The notes: generated from the sequence alone by a model not told the origin. 64,000 nucleotides of DNA from Rossellomorea marisflavi (GCA_003667865.1 CP033051.1:124001-188000), one strand, 5' to 3'. Shown: positions 17,395 through 28,055, counted from the stretch's first letter. Numbers and translations are program-made.

Positions 17395-19569
17395 ATGAAA
17401 CTAGCTTTCAAAAGGAATCAGATTATCTTATGTATTCTCCTTGTTACTCTATTTATTAGTTGTCAAACAAAGCTTTATGCTAAATCAGATACCATTGAAG
17501 TAGATCATTCTTTTGAAGAGAAGAATATCACTTCGTTTTTGTCAGTCTACGTGGATCATAGTAATTTATCAGAAGACGAAATCCTCAGTAATCAGGACAA
17601 ATTTGTTTCCATGAGTTCTATTAACATAGATGGCAACTTGTCTAACTCAACTTACTGGATAAAGCTGAACATATTAAATACTAGTGACGTTCCGAAAGAA
17701 TTACTATTAGAATTAAAAAAACCACATTTAAGTTTGGTTTCTTTATATACTCCTTTCAATGAAACACTTAGGCTAGAAGAGACAATTGGGTATAGCTTAC
17801 CGTTCAACGAGAGAACCATTAAGCACCGTAATCTGATTTTTAAACTCAACTCACACCCTTCTAACGCACACAATACATATTATTTAAAAATCAAAACAGA
17901 TAGTTTTTTTCAAGCCCCTATCACACTTTGGGACCCTATTGCTTTTGCAACCTATAACTCTAATGATCAGATTATTTACGGATTATTTTATGGAACCATG
18001 CTCGCCATGATTATATATAATAGTTTCTTATTTTTTTCTCTAAGAGAGAGAACTTATTTTTATTACATTTTATTTATTGTTGCATTCACAACTATGCAAT
18101 CCATTTGGGATGGTTTTGCATTTCCTTGGCTTTGGGATGAATATCCTTGGTGGGCTCTTCGATCAAATTCATTCTTTATACTCTGCTCATCTTTATTTGC
18201 ATTACAGTTCGCCAAGCATTTTTTACAGTTAAAGAGTATTGCACCGACTTTAAATAAAATGGTCAATGTTTTCAATTGTGTTTGTGCCTTTTCCTTAATC
18301 ATTCCTATCGTATTTAGTGTCAGTACTTCCACTATGGTTAGTACGATTATAGCTACGATCTTTGTTATCTTTATTATTTTGATCGCCCTCAAAGTTAGGT
18401 TAAAAACAAGAGAAGCGAAGTTCTTTATTGCAGCATGGGCGTTACTATTAGTTGGAGTGTTATTGAATATTATGGCTGCCTATAAGCTTTTCCCGATAAA
18501 CTCAATAACATTATTTGCTCCTAAAGTAGGCTCTCTAGTAGAAGTGTTGGTCTTATCATTAGGGCTTGCAGATCGAATTAAAAGGGTTACTCTTGAGAAG
18601 GAATTAGAGTCAAAGAAGTATTACATGCAAGTACTTCTACAGCATTCATTTAAACAGATGACTACTTTAAAGGAACATTACAAGTTAGCAAACAGTGGTA
18701 TGAACGCGCTACAAAATCTTACTAAACTTGAAAAAGGATTATACCTTTCTAAGAGTAACTCAACTTGGAATATTTTAACTCAACAAGGTGGATCCATTGA
18801 GCACACCTTTACTATTGATGAACAATTCTTGAATAAAATCGTATACACAAATGACATAAATCCAAGGAATTTCGGCATACAGGAGTCTATCGGAACATTC
18901 ATATCTATTCCTGTTGTATGTCAAAGTCATACTGGTTTACTAATTGTATATAGTGATGAAACATATACAATAGAGAAGTATCAAGAAGAGAAGATTCTAC
19001 CACAATTCAATGATCAATTTACAGTCTTAATGGATAATGTAATGAATTATAGTTCCATAAAGAAATCCGCGATGTATGATCATCTTACCAATGTTTTAAA
19101 TAGAAAATACTTTTTAGAAAAAGCAACTATAGTATTAAAAGAATCTACTGAAGTATCTGTTTTGTTAATTGATATTGATCATTTTAAACAAGTAAATGAT
19201 ACGTACGGTCATCATATTGGGGACCAAGCAATTGTATATGTAGCGAACAAAATTGCTGAAATATTCAAAGATATCGGATTCGTAGGTAGATATGGTGGAG
19301 AAGAATTTATTGCACTAGTAAACAATATCAACCCACAAAAGTCTTTGGAAGCTTCAAATTTATTAAGAGAATCGTTTCATATGCATCCACTGACTTTAGA
19401 TAATGGTATAAAGATCTTGTTAACCGTTAGTATTGGCATTTCTAGTCAAACCGTTACCTGGAATTCATCAATAGATGGAATGATTAAGCAAGCGGATGAA
19501 TGTTTATATAAAGCTAAAAACTTAGGTAGGGACAGAGTTGTCATGGAAGGAGATCTTACAGTTACATAA
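17395..19569 (+). CDS. Membrane diguanylate cyclase (7TMR-DISM + GGDEF)
   Basis: A 724-residue protein with an N-terminal signal/anchor, an extracellular 7TMR-DISM sensor of beta-sandwich type (about 40-165, with NLSNSTYWIKLNI), seven membrane helices (about 190-395), a linker with a possible GAF-like section and a C-terminal GGDEF domain (about 560-720). The catalytic loop is RYGGEEF, with supporting YDHLTNVLNR and IDIDHFKQVND. It should make cyclic di-GMP from two GTP. The inhibitory RxxD site five residues before GGEEF is not present (the sequence there is KDIG). The gene has a CAGGAG site and stands alone. Confidence 0.92.
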   Translation: MKLAFKRNQIILCILLVTLFISCQTKLYAKSDTIEVDHSFEEKNITSFLSVYVDHSNLSEDEILSNQDKFVSMSSINIDGNLSNSTYWIKLNILNTSDVPKELLLELKKPHLSLVSLYTPFNETLRLEETIGYSLPFNERTIKHRNLIFKLNSHPSNAHNTYYLKIKTDSFFQAPITLWDPIAFATYNSNDQIIYGLFYGTMLAMIIYNSFLFFSLRERTYFYYILFIVAFTTMQSIWDGFAFPWLWDEYPWWALRSNSFFILCSSLFALQFAKHFLQLKSIAPTLNKMVNVFNCVCAFSLIIPIVFSVSTSTMVSTIIATIFVIFIILIALKVRLKTREAKFFIAAWALLLVGVLLNIMAAYKLFPINSITLFAPKVGSLVEVLVLSLGLADRIKRVTLEKELESKKYYMQVLLQHSFKQMTTLKEHYKLANSGMNALQNLTKLEKGLYLSKSNSTWNILTQQGGSIEHTFTIDEQFLNKIVYTNDINPRNFGIQESIGTFISIPVVCQSHTGLLIVYSDETYTIEKYQEEKILPQFNDQFTVLMDNVMNYSSIKKSAMYDHLTNVLNRKYFLEKATIVLKESTEVSVLLIDIDHFKQVNDTYGHHIGDQAIVYVANKIAEIFKDIGFVGRYGGEEFIALVNNINPQKSLEASNLLRESFHMHPLTLDNGIKILLTVSIGISSQTVTWNSSIDGMIKQADECLYKAKNLGRDRVVMEGDLTVT

Positions 19570-19650
19570 TTAGTTGTAGGGGGTCGGCTCATTACCAATC
19601 CCCTTTTTATTTTCTCATACTATGATGTACACTTCTAAAGTCACAGCATT

Positions 19651-20688
19651 TTACGAAATTAAAGATTTATATATCTCTCCAATAATTCCTTCTAATTGAT
19701 GTACACCTAATTCTGCATTCGTCATAATAACAGCACCTTTTTCTAGATGTGGAAGTGCAAACATCATACATTGGAACCCTACTCCCCAGCCCATAGATGA
19801 GATTTCCAATTCATGATCCGTTCCTTCTAGAAATACACCTAGCCCAGTCCAAGCTTTTCCTCTTTGAGACGTTATCATTTCTTTGGCTAACTGTCTTGAA
19901 ATGCCGATTTTACTATCTCCTTTAAGTGCATTCATTAATTCAAGAACTAATGCAGCTATATCAAGTGAAGTTGCCCATAATCCCGAAGCTGATGGATAAG
20001 GATATATAGGATATTTTCCATCTACTAATTCACCCTTTTTGTTATGACCACAAGAGAGGTTCTTCTTTTCGATATCGAACAATGTTGTTTTTAAATGACT
20101 ACTTCCCATCTCTAATGGTTTACATATGAACTCATTTACTGCTTGATCAAATGGTTTTTTCGTTACATCTTCAATTAGTTGCTGAATAACACAAAAACCT
20201 GCATCTGAATATTGGAATTCACTCTCCGGTTCGCATTGCACTTCAATAGCGACGTTACAATAAGGAGTTTTCCCTTCTAACAAATCAACTATCGTAGGAA
20301 CACCTATAGTTGAATCTAATTCAGAAAAGCTACCTTTAGGGTCCTTGATTCCAGACTGATGACTTAGCAAGTTTCTTAATGTAACTTTTTTATTACTAGT
20401 AAAATTATTATCAGGTACTTTCCATGTTACAAGCTTTTCATTAACATTTTCATCTAAATCAAGCAGCTTATCCTCAATGAGCTTTAGAGCCAACATGCCT
20501 GTTAAGAATTTACTCATAGAACAAGCATTAAATAGAGATTTCTTATTTACTTTTCTTTTACTGTTAACTTCTAGTATTCCATAATTTACTGTTCCACTTA
20601 ATAGCCCATTTTCTATTAAAGAAATACTTATTCCGTTCACACCATAATGCTTCATTCGTTCTTCAATGTTAAGACTCTTTAATTTCAT
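19651..20688 (-). CDS. Serine hydrolase, class C beta-lactamase/PBP family
   Basis: A 345-residue protein with the SxxK catalytic motif SMSK in FNACSMSKFLTG, and the Tyr motif YSDAG in the expected place. There is no signal peptide, so unlike true beta-lactamases it is probably cytoplasmic, as are the many esterase or peptidase-like members of this family. The start is well supported by AAGGAGAAAA. Activity on beta-lactams should not be assumed. It is a single-gene unit. Confidence 0.85.
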   Translation of the reverse strand: MKLKSLNIEERMKHYGVNGISISLIENGLLSGTVNYGILEVNSKRKVNKKSLFNACSMSKFLTGMLALKLIEDKLLDLDENVNEKLVTWKVPDNNFTSNKKVTLRNLLSHQSGIKDPKGSFSELDSTIGVPTIVDLLEGKTPYCNVAIEVQCEPESEFQYSDAGFCVIQQLIEDVTKKPFDQAVNEFICKPLEMGSSHLKTTLFDIEKKNLSCGHNKKGELVDGKYPIYPYPSASGLWATSLDIAALVLELMNALKGDSKIGISRQLAKEMITSQRGKAWTGLGVFLEGTDHELEISSMGWGVGFQCMMFALPHLEKGAVIMTNAELGVHQLEGIIGEIYKSLIS

Positions 20689-20907
20689 GTTTTTCTCCTT
20701 AGTTTAATTTATATTATAACCTTAACACGAATGTATGTTCTGTTGTGTGTTTTTGGAAATTTTTTTCAAAAAAAGTCTGCTGTCTTAAAGTACAAAAAAA
20801 GTAAGCATTATTCCCTATAGAATCAATGCTCGCTTAAAGTTAAGTAAATACCTACAAACCTACTATCGAAATGTATTTTACGAAGCCACTTGCTTTATGT
20901 GCCTTAT
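20689..20907. other. Left part of the intergenic region 20689-21127
   Basis: AT-rich spacer upstream of the hydrolase gene; I see no gene in it. The right part holds the hairpin element at 20908-20961 and then AT-rich sequence up to the AraC gene's end. Confidence 0.5.
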
Positions 20908-20961
20908 TAATACAAAACTTCAACACAAAAAGCGTCAATCCCTTTTTGGATCCACGCTCTC
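20908..20961 (-). repeat. Terminator-like hairpin family, copy
   Basis: TAATACAAAACTTCAACAC then AAGCGTCAATCC/GGATCCACGCTC. Read on the minus strand the hairpin GAGCGTGGATCC...GATTGACGCTTTTT ends in T residues and could terminate the AraC gene at 21128, though it is about 170 bp away. Confidence 0.7.
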
Positions 20962-21127
20962 ATTTTTTCAATCAATAATATACAATGTATCCATCTCTGA
21001 ATAATTCGGCTAATTAACATTTCAGGATATTCCTTACCGAGCTTATCTATTTTTCATTCATTTTATATTCACTTGTTCCAAACTCTAATGAAGTATAGAT
21101 CCCCATAAATAACCAATTAAATAACAA

Positions 21128-22000
21128 TCACATTTCATCGAATCCTAAGTTTACTGGTTCTAGTGGGAGATTACTAGAATCAAGCATATTTGTTGAAGGA
21201 ACAGAAAGGTCTACTTCATCGAACTTAAATCCATCTGCCCACACTTTACCTGACCCATTTAAAAGGATTCCAAAGTGGATAGATGCACTATCTTCTGGAA
21301 CATCTAATACAATCGAATAAAAATTCCAGTCTGTTGTTCCTTGAATCGAACGATTATCCATATTATCAAACTGCATTACATCACTAGAAGTATTATCTAC
21401 TCGACACCACATTGCACATTTATGGACTTCCTCTGTCTTTATGAAACATGAAACTTTAATACGTTTCCCTTTCCATTTTTCAGTTGAAAAGCTTTGCATC
21501 ATCGTTCCAAATTGATCTTCACTCGCGTTTGTTTTTGAACATAGTAAACCTGATTTTGTGCCAGTGTGAAATACTTCTCCATCGGTTTTCATTTCATAAC
21601 TAGTAGGATGTGAACCACTTAAAATCCAGCCTTTGATTATTGTATCACTCATATATTCTTCCTCCATTCCTCGCAATACCCGCATGAGTTTGCGATATTT
21701 TCCAGGTGGCAATTTATATAGCTCTTTAAAAGAACGAGTGAATGCCTCTTGTGATTGATAGTGCAATTCAATTGCTATTTGGAGTATTGATTCATCTGAG
21801 TATAATAAGTATGAAGCTGCTGTTGCCAATCTACGTTTTCGGATATACTCACTTATGGTCAATCCCGTTTCATCTTTGAAAATTCGTGATAAATGAAACT
21901 TCGAATACCCAACTTTCATTGCGTAATCATCCAGCTGCCAATCATCAAGTAAATATTCTTCTAAAAAATTGATTACATTCTTCGTTACTTCGCTATACAA
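21128..22000 (-). CDS. AraC-family regulator with a C-terminal carbohydrate-binding-like domain
   Basis: About 290 residues. The N-terminal 105 residues carry the double helix-turn-helix of the AraC family (WQLDDYAMKVGYSKFHLSRIF; TISEYIRKRRLATAASYLL; FTRSFKELYKLPPGKYRK). The remaining about 175 residues form a beta-rich domain (GWILSGSHPTSYEM, SIHFGILLNGSGKVWADGF) that resembles the jelly-roll carbohydrate-binding modules fused to AraC regulators. TTG 22000 is preferred, as GAGGTGAG lies 8 bases upstream; GTG 22009 overlaps that site. Its target genes are not adjacent in any obvious way. Confidence 0.85.
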   Translation of the reverse strand: MYSEVTKNVINFLEEYLLDDWQLDDYAMKVGYSKFHLSRIFKDETGLTISEYIRKRRLATAASYLLYSDESILQIAIELHYQSQEAFTRSFKELYKLPPGKYRKLMRVLRGMEEEYMSDTIIKGWILSGSHPTSYEMKTDGEVFHTGTKSGLLCSKTNASEDQFGTMMQSFSTEKWKGKRIKVSCFIKTEEVHKCAMWCRVDNTSSDVMQFDNMDNRSIQGTTDWNFYSIVLDVPEDSASIHFGILLNGSGKVWADGFKFDEVDLSVPSTNMLDSSNLPLEPVNLGFDEM

Positions 22001-22252
22001 GTCACTCACCTCACTTTTTATTCTAAAGGAAGAATATTCAAGTTTTTTGATATTATTTGCTTTTATTTATTTGAGACCTATTGTTTTGGATTGATAGTGT
22101 GATCAAATTCTTTTCCACACCTAGTTAGAAATAGTATAAAAACATACATCCTATGGTAATCTATCTTTTCACGATCCCTTTCTCCCTACAGATTTTTCTA
22201 ACGTTTCGTTGCTAACTACTTATTAATCTCTCGTCCCAAAATTGAATAGTCA

Positions 22253-22795
22253 CTATTGCAATGTTTTAGATAAAATTTCCTTATGGTAGTTTGAAAGTTT
22301 TAGTAAATTGAAACGGTCTGTACTTATTAAACTCAAAATATTTTTCAGTTCATTCCATGCCAAGTCATAAAGAGAATGATCGATAATCCCTTTTGTTAAA
22401 GCATCCTCAAGTTCGTCTGCATCCTTTTCAATTACTTCTCCAGTTGGCAATACTACAAGATCTAAAAATAAATCATCCATCCACGGTATATCGTTTTCAA
22501 CTCCATTACGAAGACATATATCGATATACCATTGGACAATTTCACCATTTGCATTAAACATAGTGGTTACTGAATGATTTTTCTCCAAAGGAAATTGTTG
22601 CAACCACATATATCCATCATCCACAATACATACATTTTCCTCACCATAGCTAACTGATAATGGTTCAGTTACTTTTATCGTATTTAATAATGTTATATAA
22701 CCTTTGAACTCATTTGTTTCTATAAATGATTGCGAATATTTCCTTTTTACTACTCGTTTCCATTCCGAACGATCTCCAAATTTTCTTTTTAACAT
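22253..22795 (-). CDS. DUF402 domain protein
   Basis: A 180-residue protein of the DUF402 family: the core VQWYIDICLRNG, DIPWMDDLFLDLVVLPTG and EKDADELEDALTKG is clear. Family members include nucleoside tri/diphosphatases and RNA-associated enzymes with a metal site built from conserved Asp/Glu. The start is ATG 22795, behind TTTGAGGAG; an upstream GTG at 22843 would run through what looks like a -10 promoter element (TATAAT-like) and is less likely. It is a single-gene unit. Confidence 0.8.
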   Translation of the reverse strand: MLKRKFGDRSEWKRVVKRKYSQSFIETNEFKGYITLLNTIKVTEPLSVSYGEENVCIVDDGYMWLQQFPLEKNHSVTTMFNANGEIVQWYIDICLRNGVENDIPWMDDLFLDLVVLPTGEVIEKDADELEDALTKGIIDHSLYDLAWNELKNILSLISTDRFNLLKLSNYHKEILSKTLQ

Positions 22796-22984
22796 TCGAT
22801 TCCACTCCTCAAAACCAATTACCTTATTATACCATTTCACCATACTGATTTAATTTCTCACGATACATTCTGAACCTATTAAAATAGCTTTACTATAAAA
22901 AAGTTAGTCCCCTTCTGGTCAATGTTCTTCTAGCTAAATATTTTTTGCATATCATTTATATTTAGATGACTCCTTTACATGAAA

Positions 22985-23389
22985 CTACTCATTAAAATGA
23001 TCCCATAATACATGCCTTACATCTTCTGCATTTCTTACTTCTTTTTTAAACCATTCCATATTTGCTGCAAATTGATCTGAGCAAATGAACTCCACTCTTG
23101 CTATACGTCTGCCTTGAATACATCTAATGACGCCTTTGAAATAGGTACTATTATTTTTTCTATCATGATAAGTAGATACATATGGCACCAGCTCATATTT
23201 ATAATCAACTGCAAGAGGATCAAAATATTTATTAGACACTATTTTATTCATTTGTAAATAAGTAAACTCATCTAACCCCCAACGAATCACACAATGACCA
23301 TCGGGAAGTTGTATATGCAGCTTGAGGAATTTTCCCAGATCGTCCTTTGAAACTTTTTCAATCAGAAAGTTACTTAAAGTTATAGACAT
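22985..23389 (-). CDS. Conserved hypothetical protein
   Basis: A 134-residue soluble protein with GTGAGGGGAAGGCT before the ATG. It ends with a helix (MEWFKKEVRNAEDVRHVLWDHFNE) and has a basic, aromatic centre. I do not recognise the family and see no catalytic motif. It stands alone. Confidence 0.5.
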   Translation of the reverse strand: MSITLSNFLIEKVSKDDLGKFLKLHIQLPDGHCVIRWGLDEFTYLQMNKIVSNKYFDPLAVDYKYELVPYVSTYHDRKNNSTYFKGVIRCIQGRRIARVEFICSDQFAANMEWFKKEVRNAEDVRHVLWDHFNE

Positions 23390-23570
23390 AGCCTTCCCCT
23401 CACTTACCGTTCTTTTCTATTTTTCTTTATCAGTTTCAAACTTGCTACTTCAAAGAATGCTAGATTCTTGCTCTAGTAATTTTGAGAGTATTGATGCTTT
23501 ATCAACCGTCATATTATGTATGCAATAATAAAAAAGAGCTGCGTGAACAGCTCAGTAAAAATGAATAACA

Positions 23571-24443
23571 TTACTTTTTCATAACTGGAAGCCAAATTTC
23601 ACTTTGTACAGAAGGTGAGGTTAGGTCTTTCGTTTTAATTGACAAGATTTCAGGTCCTTCTGTTATTTGATAGTTAGAAGATGGGAGCCACTCAGAATAA
23701 ATTCTCCCCCATGTTTCCTGAAGTGTACTAGGAAACGGTCCTGTTGACTCAAACACCGCCCATGTTACTGCTGGTACTTCAAGTTTTGTAAACTCATCAG
23801 GACATTCTTCCGTCGTCGCCACACCTATATATTGGTCAAGCTCACCTTTTTCTTCCATACGTCCTTCAGAAAAGTTCGTAGATGCTTGAATGATACCCTT
23901 TGGCTCAACATTAGAAAGTTTCTTTAATTGATCTATCATTTCCATATTTAAAGATCTCCACATTTCTGTAATTTCCGGGTTTTCGCCTTCAAAGATAGTT
24001 GGAACTCTTTTCATGATCCCAACTATGTTAAATGCCTGTTTTTGTTCGATTCGGTAATTCATTTCATTTCCTCCCCTAATTGATAATTGAAAGGTCATGA
24101 TTGGATAGACTTTTAGATGCTGTCCTTTACGTCTTGCATCCGAAGGTGTTACACCATGGAGATTCTGAAAGGCTCTAGTAAAAGAATCCGGTGAGTTGTA
24201 TCCATATTTAATGGCAACATCAATTACTTTTATAGTACTATCGGTAAGCTCAAATGCGGCTAAGCTAAGTCTTCTACGGCGAATGTACTCGGATAAAGTT
24301 ATACCTGCAAGAAAAGAAAACATCCTCTTAAAATGATATTCTGAACAAAGAGCAATTCTTGCCACCTCATTGAAGTCTATTTCATCAGTAAGATTCTCTT
24401 CAATATACTTCATTGCATCATTCATGTTCTTAAGCGAATCCAT
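23571..24443 (-). CDS. AraC-family regulator with GyrI-like effector-binding domain
   Basis: A 290-residue protein. Residues about 1-105 hold the two AraC helix-turn-helix units ([21 protein letters not shown] and [22 protein letters not shown]). Residues about 130-290 are a GyrI/SbmC-like effector-binding domain ([18 protein letters not shown] ... [14 protein letters not shown]). This layout is seen in Rob/SoxS-type and multidrug-responsive regulators. The start is ATG 24443, behind GGGAGGTC; in-frame upstream ATGs at 24464 are not spaced to that site. It lies upstream on the same strand from nothing obvious; it may sense a toxic small molecule. Confidence 0.87.
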   Translation of the reverse strand: MDSLKNMNDAMKYIEENLTDEIDFNEVARIALCSEYHFKRMFSFLAGITLSEYIRRRRLSLAAFELTDSTIKVIDVAIKYGYNSPDSFTRAFQNLHGVTPSDARRKGQHLKVYPIMTFQLSIRGGNEMNYRIEQKQAFNIVGIMKRVPTIFEGENPEITEMWRSLNMEMIDQLKKLSNVEPKGIIQASTNFSEGRMEEKGELDQYIGVATTEECPDEFTKLEVPAVTWAVFESTGPFPSTLQETWGRIYSEWLPSSNYQITEGPEILSIKTKDLTSPSVQSEIWLPVMKK

Positions 24444-24595
24444 TACATGACCTCCCTTCATCAATAGAATAGCAGGAGATAAATAGGTTCATCCGACATC
24501 TCGTGCACCATTTTGTAGGATTAATCGCTACTCTTCACCCCATTTTTTTGCACCACACTAATTTTACCATAATAATCCAATAAACTTTTAAAGAA

Positions 24596-24628
24596 CTAAA
24601 AATAAAAAGACCCTCAATGTTGAAGGTC
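24596..24628 (-). terminator. Rho-independent terminator of ileS2
   Basis: On the minus strand GACCTTCAA pairs with TTGAGGGTC, followed by TTTTTATTTTT. Confidence 0.8.
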
Positions 24629-24680
24629 ATTTTGTCTTAAAGCCAATCCAACTATTTGCTGTTGAATCTGTGTTCCTTTC

Positions 24681-27600
24681 TTATGATTTAATATAAAAAT
24701 TAACTTCGTGTCCTTCTACTTTAAAACCTTTCATATCTGGCTTACTTTCAAAGCTAATTGAGTTTAATATGAGGTTTTTTTGGACTAATTCATCAAATGT
24801 TTTCAATACAGCTTGAAGCCATGGATCAGTCTTTACATAAAGATCTATTCGTAAATCAACTGGAAGATCTAATTCCTTTCTATATGTTTGAACAGCACGA
24901 ACAAATTCTCTTACTAATCCTTCATCTTTTAACTCTTGCGTCAGCTTGGTATCTAATAATGTCAGGAAATCGCTACCTTCCAATAATTCAAAACCATCCT
25001 TGCCTTTCTTATCAATAAGTACGTCATCCAAAGTAAGAGTGACCGTATCCCCTGAGTTTAAAGGTAGTTGGATTGCTGTTTTTCGCAGGAATTTGTCTAT
25101 TTCTGTATCATTTAATTTTTCTACTTTATTTTTAACTTTACCAATGGATTTGCCTAACTTTGGCCCGACTACAGCAAAGTTTAATTTAAGTTCCACATCT
25201 AATAAATCTTGATAATCTCGCTTAAATTCAACTTCCTTAATGTTCATTTCATCTTTAACAATAGATGCATACTTTTCCAATGAAGATAGATTTGTTTCTT
25301 TTTTTGGGATGATGATCAATCGAGCTAAGGGTTGTTTCGTTTTTATTCCTATAGTATTTCTAAGGGATCTTGTGAGTTCTATTATCTGTAATACTGCTTC
25401 CATATCTTTTTCTAATCTACCATCTATAAGAGTTTCATCTGATATTGGATAGTCAGACAAATGCACGCTATCTTTAACTAAGTTCGAGTAAATATCTTCT
25501 GTGACAAAAGGAGTATAAGGAGCCATAAGCTGCGACAATTTCTTCAAGACCTCAAACAAAGTGCTAAAGGCTGATCTTTTATCATCCGTCATTCCACTAC
25601 TCCAAAAACGCTGTCTCGAACGTCTTACATACCAATTACTGAGTTCATCGATAAATGCAGAAATGGATCTAGCACCTTTTGTGATATCATATTCGTCTAC
25701 ACTTTGAGTAACATCCCTTATTACAGTGTTAAGGCGAGAAAGAATCCATTTATCCAGAGTAGTTTGAGTCCCACCCAAGTCACAATCTGGATTAAATTTG
25801 TCAATCTCTGCATATATAGAATAAAATGAATAAACGTTTAACAGTGTATCTACCACTTTAGATTTTGCCTGACTGACCGTTTTTTTAGAAAAGCGTTTAT
25901 TATTCCATGGAGAACTATCCGCTAACAAAGCCCATCTGAGTGAATCAGCACCAAACTCGTTTATTAGTTCAGTTGGGTTTAGAGCATTTCCCTTACTTTT
26001 TGACATCTTTTGCCCGTTTTCATCTAAGATATGTCCTAAAGAAAGGACACGCTTATAGGCTGGCTGTCCTGTAAACAAAGTAGATACGGCTAATAAGCTG
26101 TAAAACCATCCCCTTGTTTGATCTACGCCTTCTATTACTACATCAGCAGGAAATTGCTTCTTAAACGTTTCGTTATGTTCAAATGGGTAATGGTATTGAG
26201 CATATGGCATTGAACCACTATCGAACCAAACATCAATAACTTCACTCGTTCTTTCCATTTTACTCCCGCATGTACACCTAAATTGAACTTTATCTACATG
26301 AGGTTTATGCAGCTCTATATCTTCTGGCAATTTCTCTACAGAGAGCTTTCTTAATTCTTCAATTGAATTCGGTGCTTTTTCTTCACCACATTCTTTACAA
26401 ACCCATACATTGAGTGGGGTTCCCCAATATCTATTTCTACCAATATTCCAATCAACCATGTTATCCAAAAAGTTTCCAAACCTTCCATCTCTCATATGGT
26501 TCGGAAACCATTGAACACCTTGATTATTTTGTAGCATTTGTTCCTTTACAGCAGTCGTTTTAATGAACCAACCTTCCATTGCGTAATAAAGTAGAGGACT
26601 GTCACACCTCCAACAGTGTGGGTAGCTATGTTCGTATTTTTGTTTATCAAACAATAGATTTTGATTTGCTAGCATTTTTATTATTGCTACGTCACAGTCT
26701 TTTACAAACTCACCTGCAAGTGGAGTTATATACTCCTTATAGCGGCCCTTCGTATCTACGACATTAACAAAATCAAAACCATTGTCTTGAATCGCGTTGT
26801 AATCATCCTCACCATGTGCAGGTGCTAAATGTACAATACCTGTTCCACTTGTTTCTGTGACAAAATCTGCTCCAAGAACTTTGTGACCATTGGAAACAGT
26901 GAAGTAATTAAAAGGGGGTTCATACGATCGACCAATTAAATCTTGCCCTTTTACCACATCAACTATTTCGTAATCTCCTTTCATAACTTTTGAAACCAAG
27001 GATTCAGCAAGTATGAATATATCTGAATCTTGTTTCACTCGTACATAGTTCATGCTAGGATTAACTGCAACAGCTACATTAGATGGCAAAGTCCAAGGTG
27101 TAGTAGTCCAGCCTAAGATGGATTCATTTTCAGTTCCTTTTAATCGGAATTTAGCTATAACGGATAAATCTGTTACATCTTTATACCCCTGTGCGACCTC
27201 ATGTGAACTCAGTGACGTCTCACACTGAGGGCAATAAGGAACAACTCGGTGTCCTTTATATAAATATCCTTTATCATGAATGGTGGATAGGATATTCCAG
27301 ACAGATTCAATATATTCGTTATTTAATGTGATATACGGATTCTCCATATCAACCCAATACCCTAGTGCTTCAGTGAATTGTTTCCACTCATTTTCATACG
27401 CAAAAACACTTTCTTTACATTTTCGAATAAAATTTTCAATTCCGTATTCTTCTATTTGATCTTTACCACGAATATTTAATTGTTTTTCCACTTCTAATTC
27501 CACAGGTAAACCATGAGTATCCCAACCTGCTTTTCTTAAAACTTGGTAACCTGACATTGTTTTATACCTTGCTACAAAGTCCTTAATAGTTCTCCCAAGA

Positions 27601-27761
27601 GCATGACCTGCATGGGGTAAACCGTTAGCTGTTGGTGGCCCCTCATAAAAAACAAAAGTCTCTTTTCCTTCTCGGTTCATTATAGAACGTTGAAATGTTC
27701 CTTCCTGCCTCCACTTTATTCGAACTCTTACTTCCCTCTCAACATTGGATTCTGTCAACAT
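24681..27761 (-). CDS. ileS: Isoleucyl-tRNA synthetase, type 2 (eukaryote-like)
   Basis: A 1026-residue class I aminoacyl-tRNA synthetase that charges tRNA-Ile. The HIGH motif appears as HAGH in [11 protein letters not shown] (about residues 50-53), followed by [24 protein letters not shown] is near residue 587. The editing (CP1) region holds [14 protein letters not shown] and [15 protein letters not shown]. Length, the long C-terminal domain and motif spelling fit type 2 IleRS (ileS2), the class known to tolerate mupirocin, rather than the roughly 920-residue housekeeping bacterial enzyme. The ATG at 27761 is used; a TTG at 27758 is also possible. A T-box leader precedes it. It is monocistronic. 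Confidence 0.95.
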   Translation of the reverse strand: MLTESNVEREVRVRIKWRQEGTFQRSIMNREGKETFVFYEGPPTANGLPHAGHALGRTIKDFVARYKTMSGYQVLRKAGWDTHGLPVELEVEKQLNIRGKDQIEEYGIENFIRKCKESVFAYENEWKQFTEALGYWVDMENPYITLNNEYIESVWNILSTIHDKGYLYKGHRVVPYCPQCETSLSSHEVAQGYKDVTDLSVIAKFRLKGTENESILGWTTTPWTLPSNVAVAVNPSMNYVRVKQDSDIFILAESLVSKVMKGDYEIVDVVKGQDLIGRSYEPPFNYFTVSNGHKVLGADFVTETSGTGIVHLAPAHGEDDYNAIQDNGFDFVNVVDTKGRYKEYITPLAGEFVKDCDVAIIKMLANQNLLFDKQKYEHSYPHCWRCDSPLLYYAMEGWFIKTTAVKEQMLQNNQGVQWFPNHMRDGRFGNFLDNMVDWNIGRNRYWGTPLNVWVCKECGEEKAPNSIEELRKLSVEKLPEDIELHKPHVDKVQFRCTCGSKMERTSEVIDVWFDSGSMPYAQYHYPFEHNETFKKQFPADVVIEGVDQTRGWFYSLLAVSTLFTGQPAYKRVLSLGHILDENGQKMSKSKGNALNPTELINEFGADSLRWALLADSSPWNNKRFSKKTVSQAKSKVVDTLLNVYSFYSIYAEIDKFNPDCDLGGTQTTLDKWILSRLNTVIRDVTQSVDEYDITKGARSISAFIDELSNWYVRRSRQRFWSSGMTDDKRSAFSTLFEVLKKLSQLMAPYTPFVTEDIYSNLVKDSVHLSDYPISDETLIDGRLEKDMEAVLQIIELTRSLRNTIGIKTKQPLARLIIIPKKETNLSSLEKYASIVKDEMNIKEVEFKRDYQDLLDVELKLNFAVVGPKLGKSIGKVKNKVEKLNDTEIDKFLRKTAIQLPLNSGDTVTLTLDDVLIDKKGKDGFELLEGSDFLTLLDTKLTQELKDEGLVREFVRAVQTYRKELDLPVDLRIDLYVKTDPWLQAVLKTFDELVQKNLILNSISFESKPDMKGFKVEGHEVNFYIKS

Positions 27762-27778
27762 AATCACCTCATTAAAAT

Positions 27779-28055
27779 AAAAAAACTCGACTCTACATAC
27801 GTAGAATCGAGTTTATATATGAATATATAATCTTCCTAAAAAATAAAAAAAACCATAGTAGTGGTTTTTTGAATTCCTTACACTACGTACTAACATACGT
27901 GTCCTTGGTATCGGTAGAATGCCGTCAAAGTTTAATCTTTCGTTCAACTTTGCTTCTCGGAGAGGATTTTCATTAAGGTCTTAACGTTGACTTTCAGCAA
28001 AACGTCAACTCTCTGTAGATAAGATGTACATAACTACTCTTTCTCGTCATTGAAT
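27779..28055 (-). promoter_or_regulatory. T-box riboswitch leader of ileS2
   Basis: On the minus strand the stem I consensus is clear: GACGAGAAAGAGTA (from 28049), CAGAGAG...GCTGAAAG, and the closing CTCTCCGAG. The specifier loop contains GAAAATC, placing ATC (Ile) at 27967-27965. A long terminator hairpin (27779-27816, AACTCGATTCTAC with GTAGAGTCGAGTT and a T-run) ends just before the ileS2 start, and a shorter AAAAAACCA/TGGTTTTTT hairpin lies at about 27846-27871. The usual antiterminator sequence AGGGTGGNACCGCG is not found. The system should raise ileS2 expression when uncharged tRNA-Ile accumulates. Confidence 0.85.

Noticed and set aside
19651..20688. Beta-lactam resistance gene
   Set aside because: It shares the SxxK fold but lacks a signal peptide and family-specific features of true beta-lactamases.
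27901..27915. T-box core motif on the plus strand (TTGGTATCGG-like)
   Set aside because: It is on the opposite strand to stem I, the specifier and the terminator, so it cannot be the antiterminator of ileS2.
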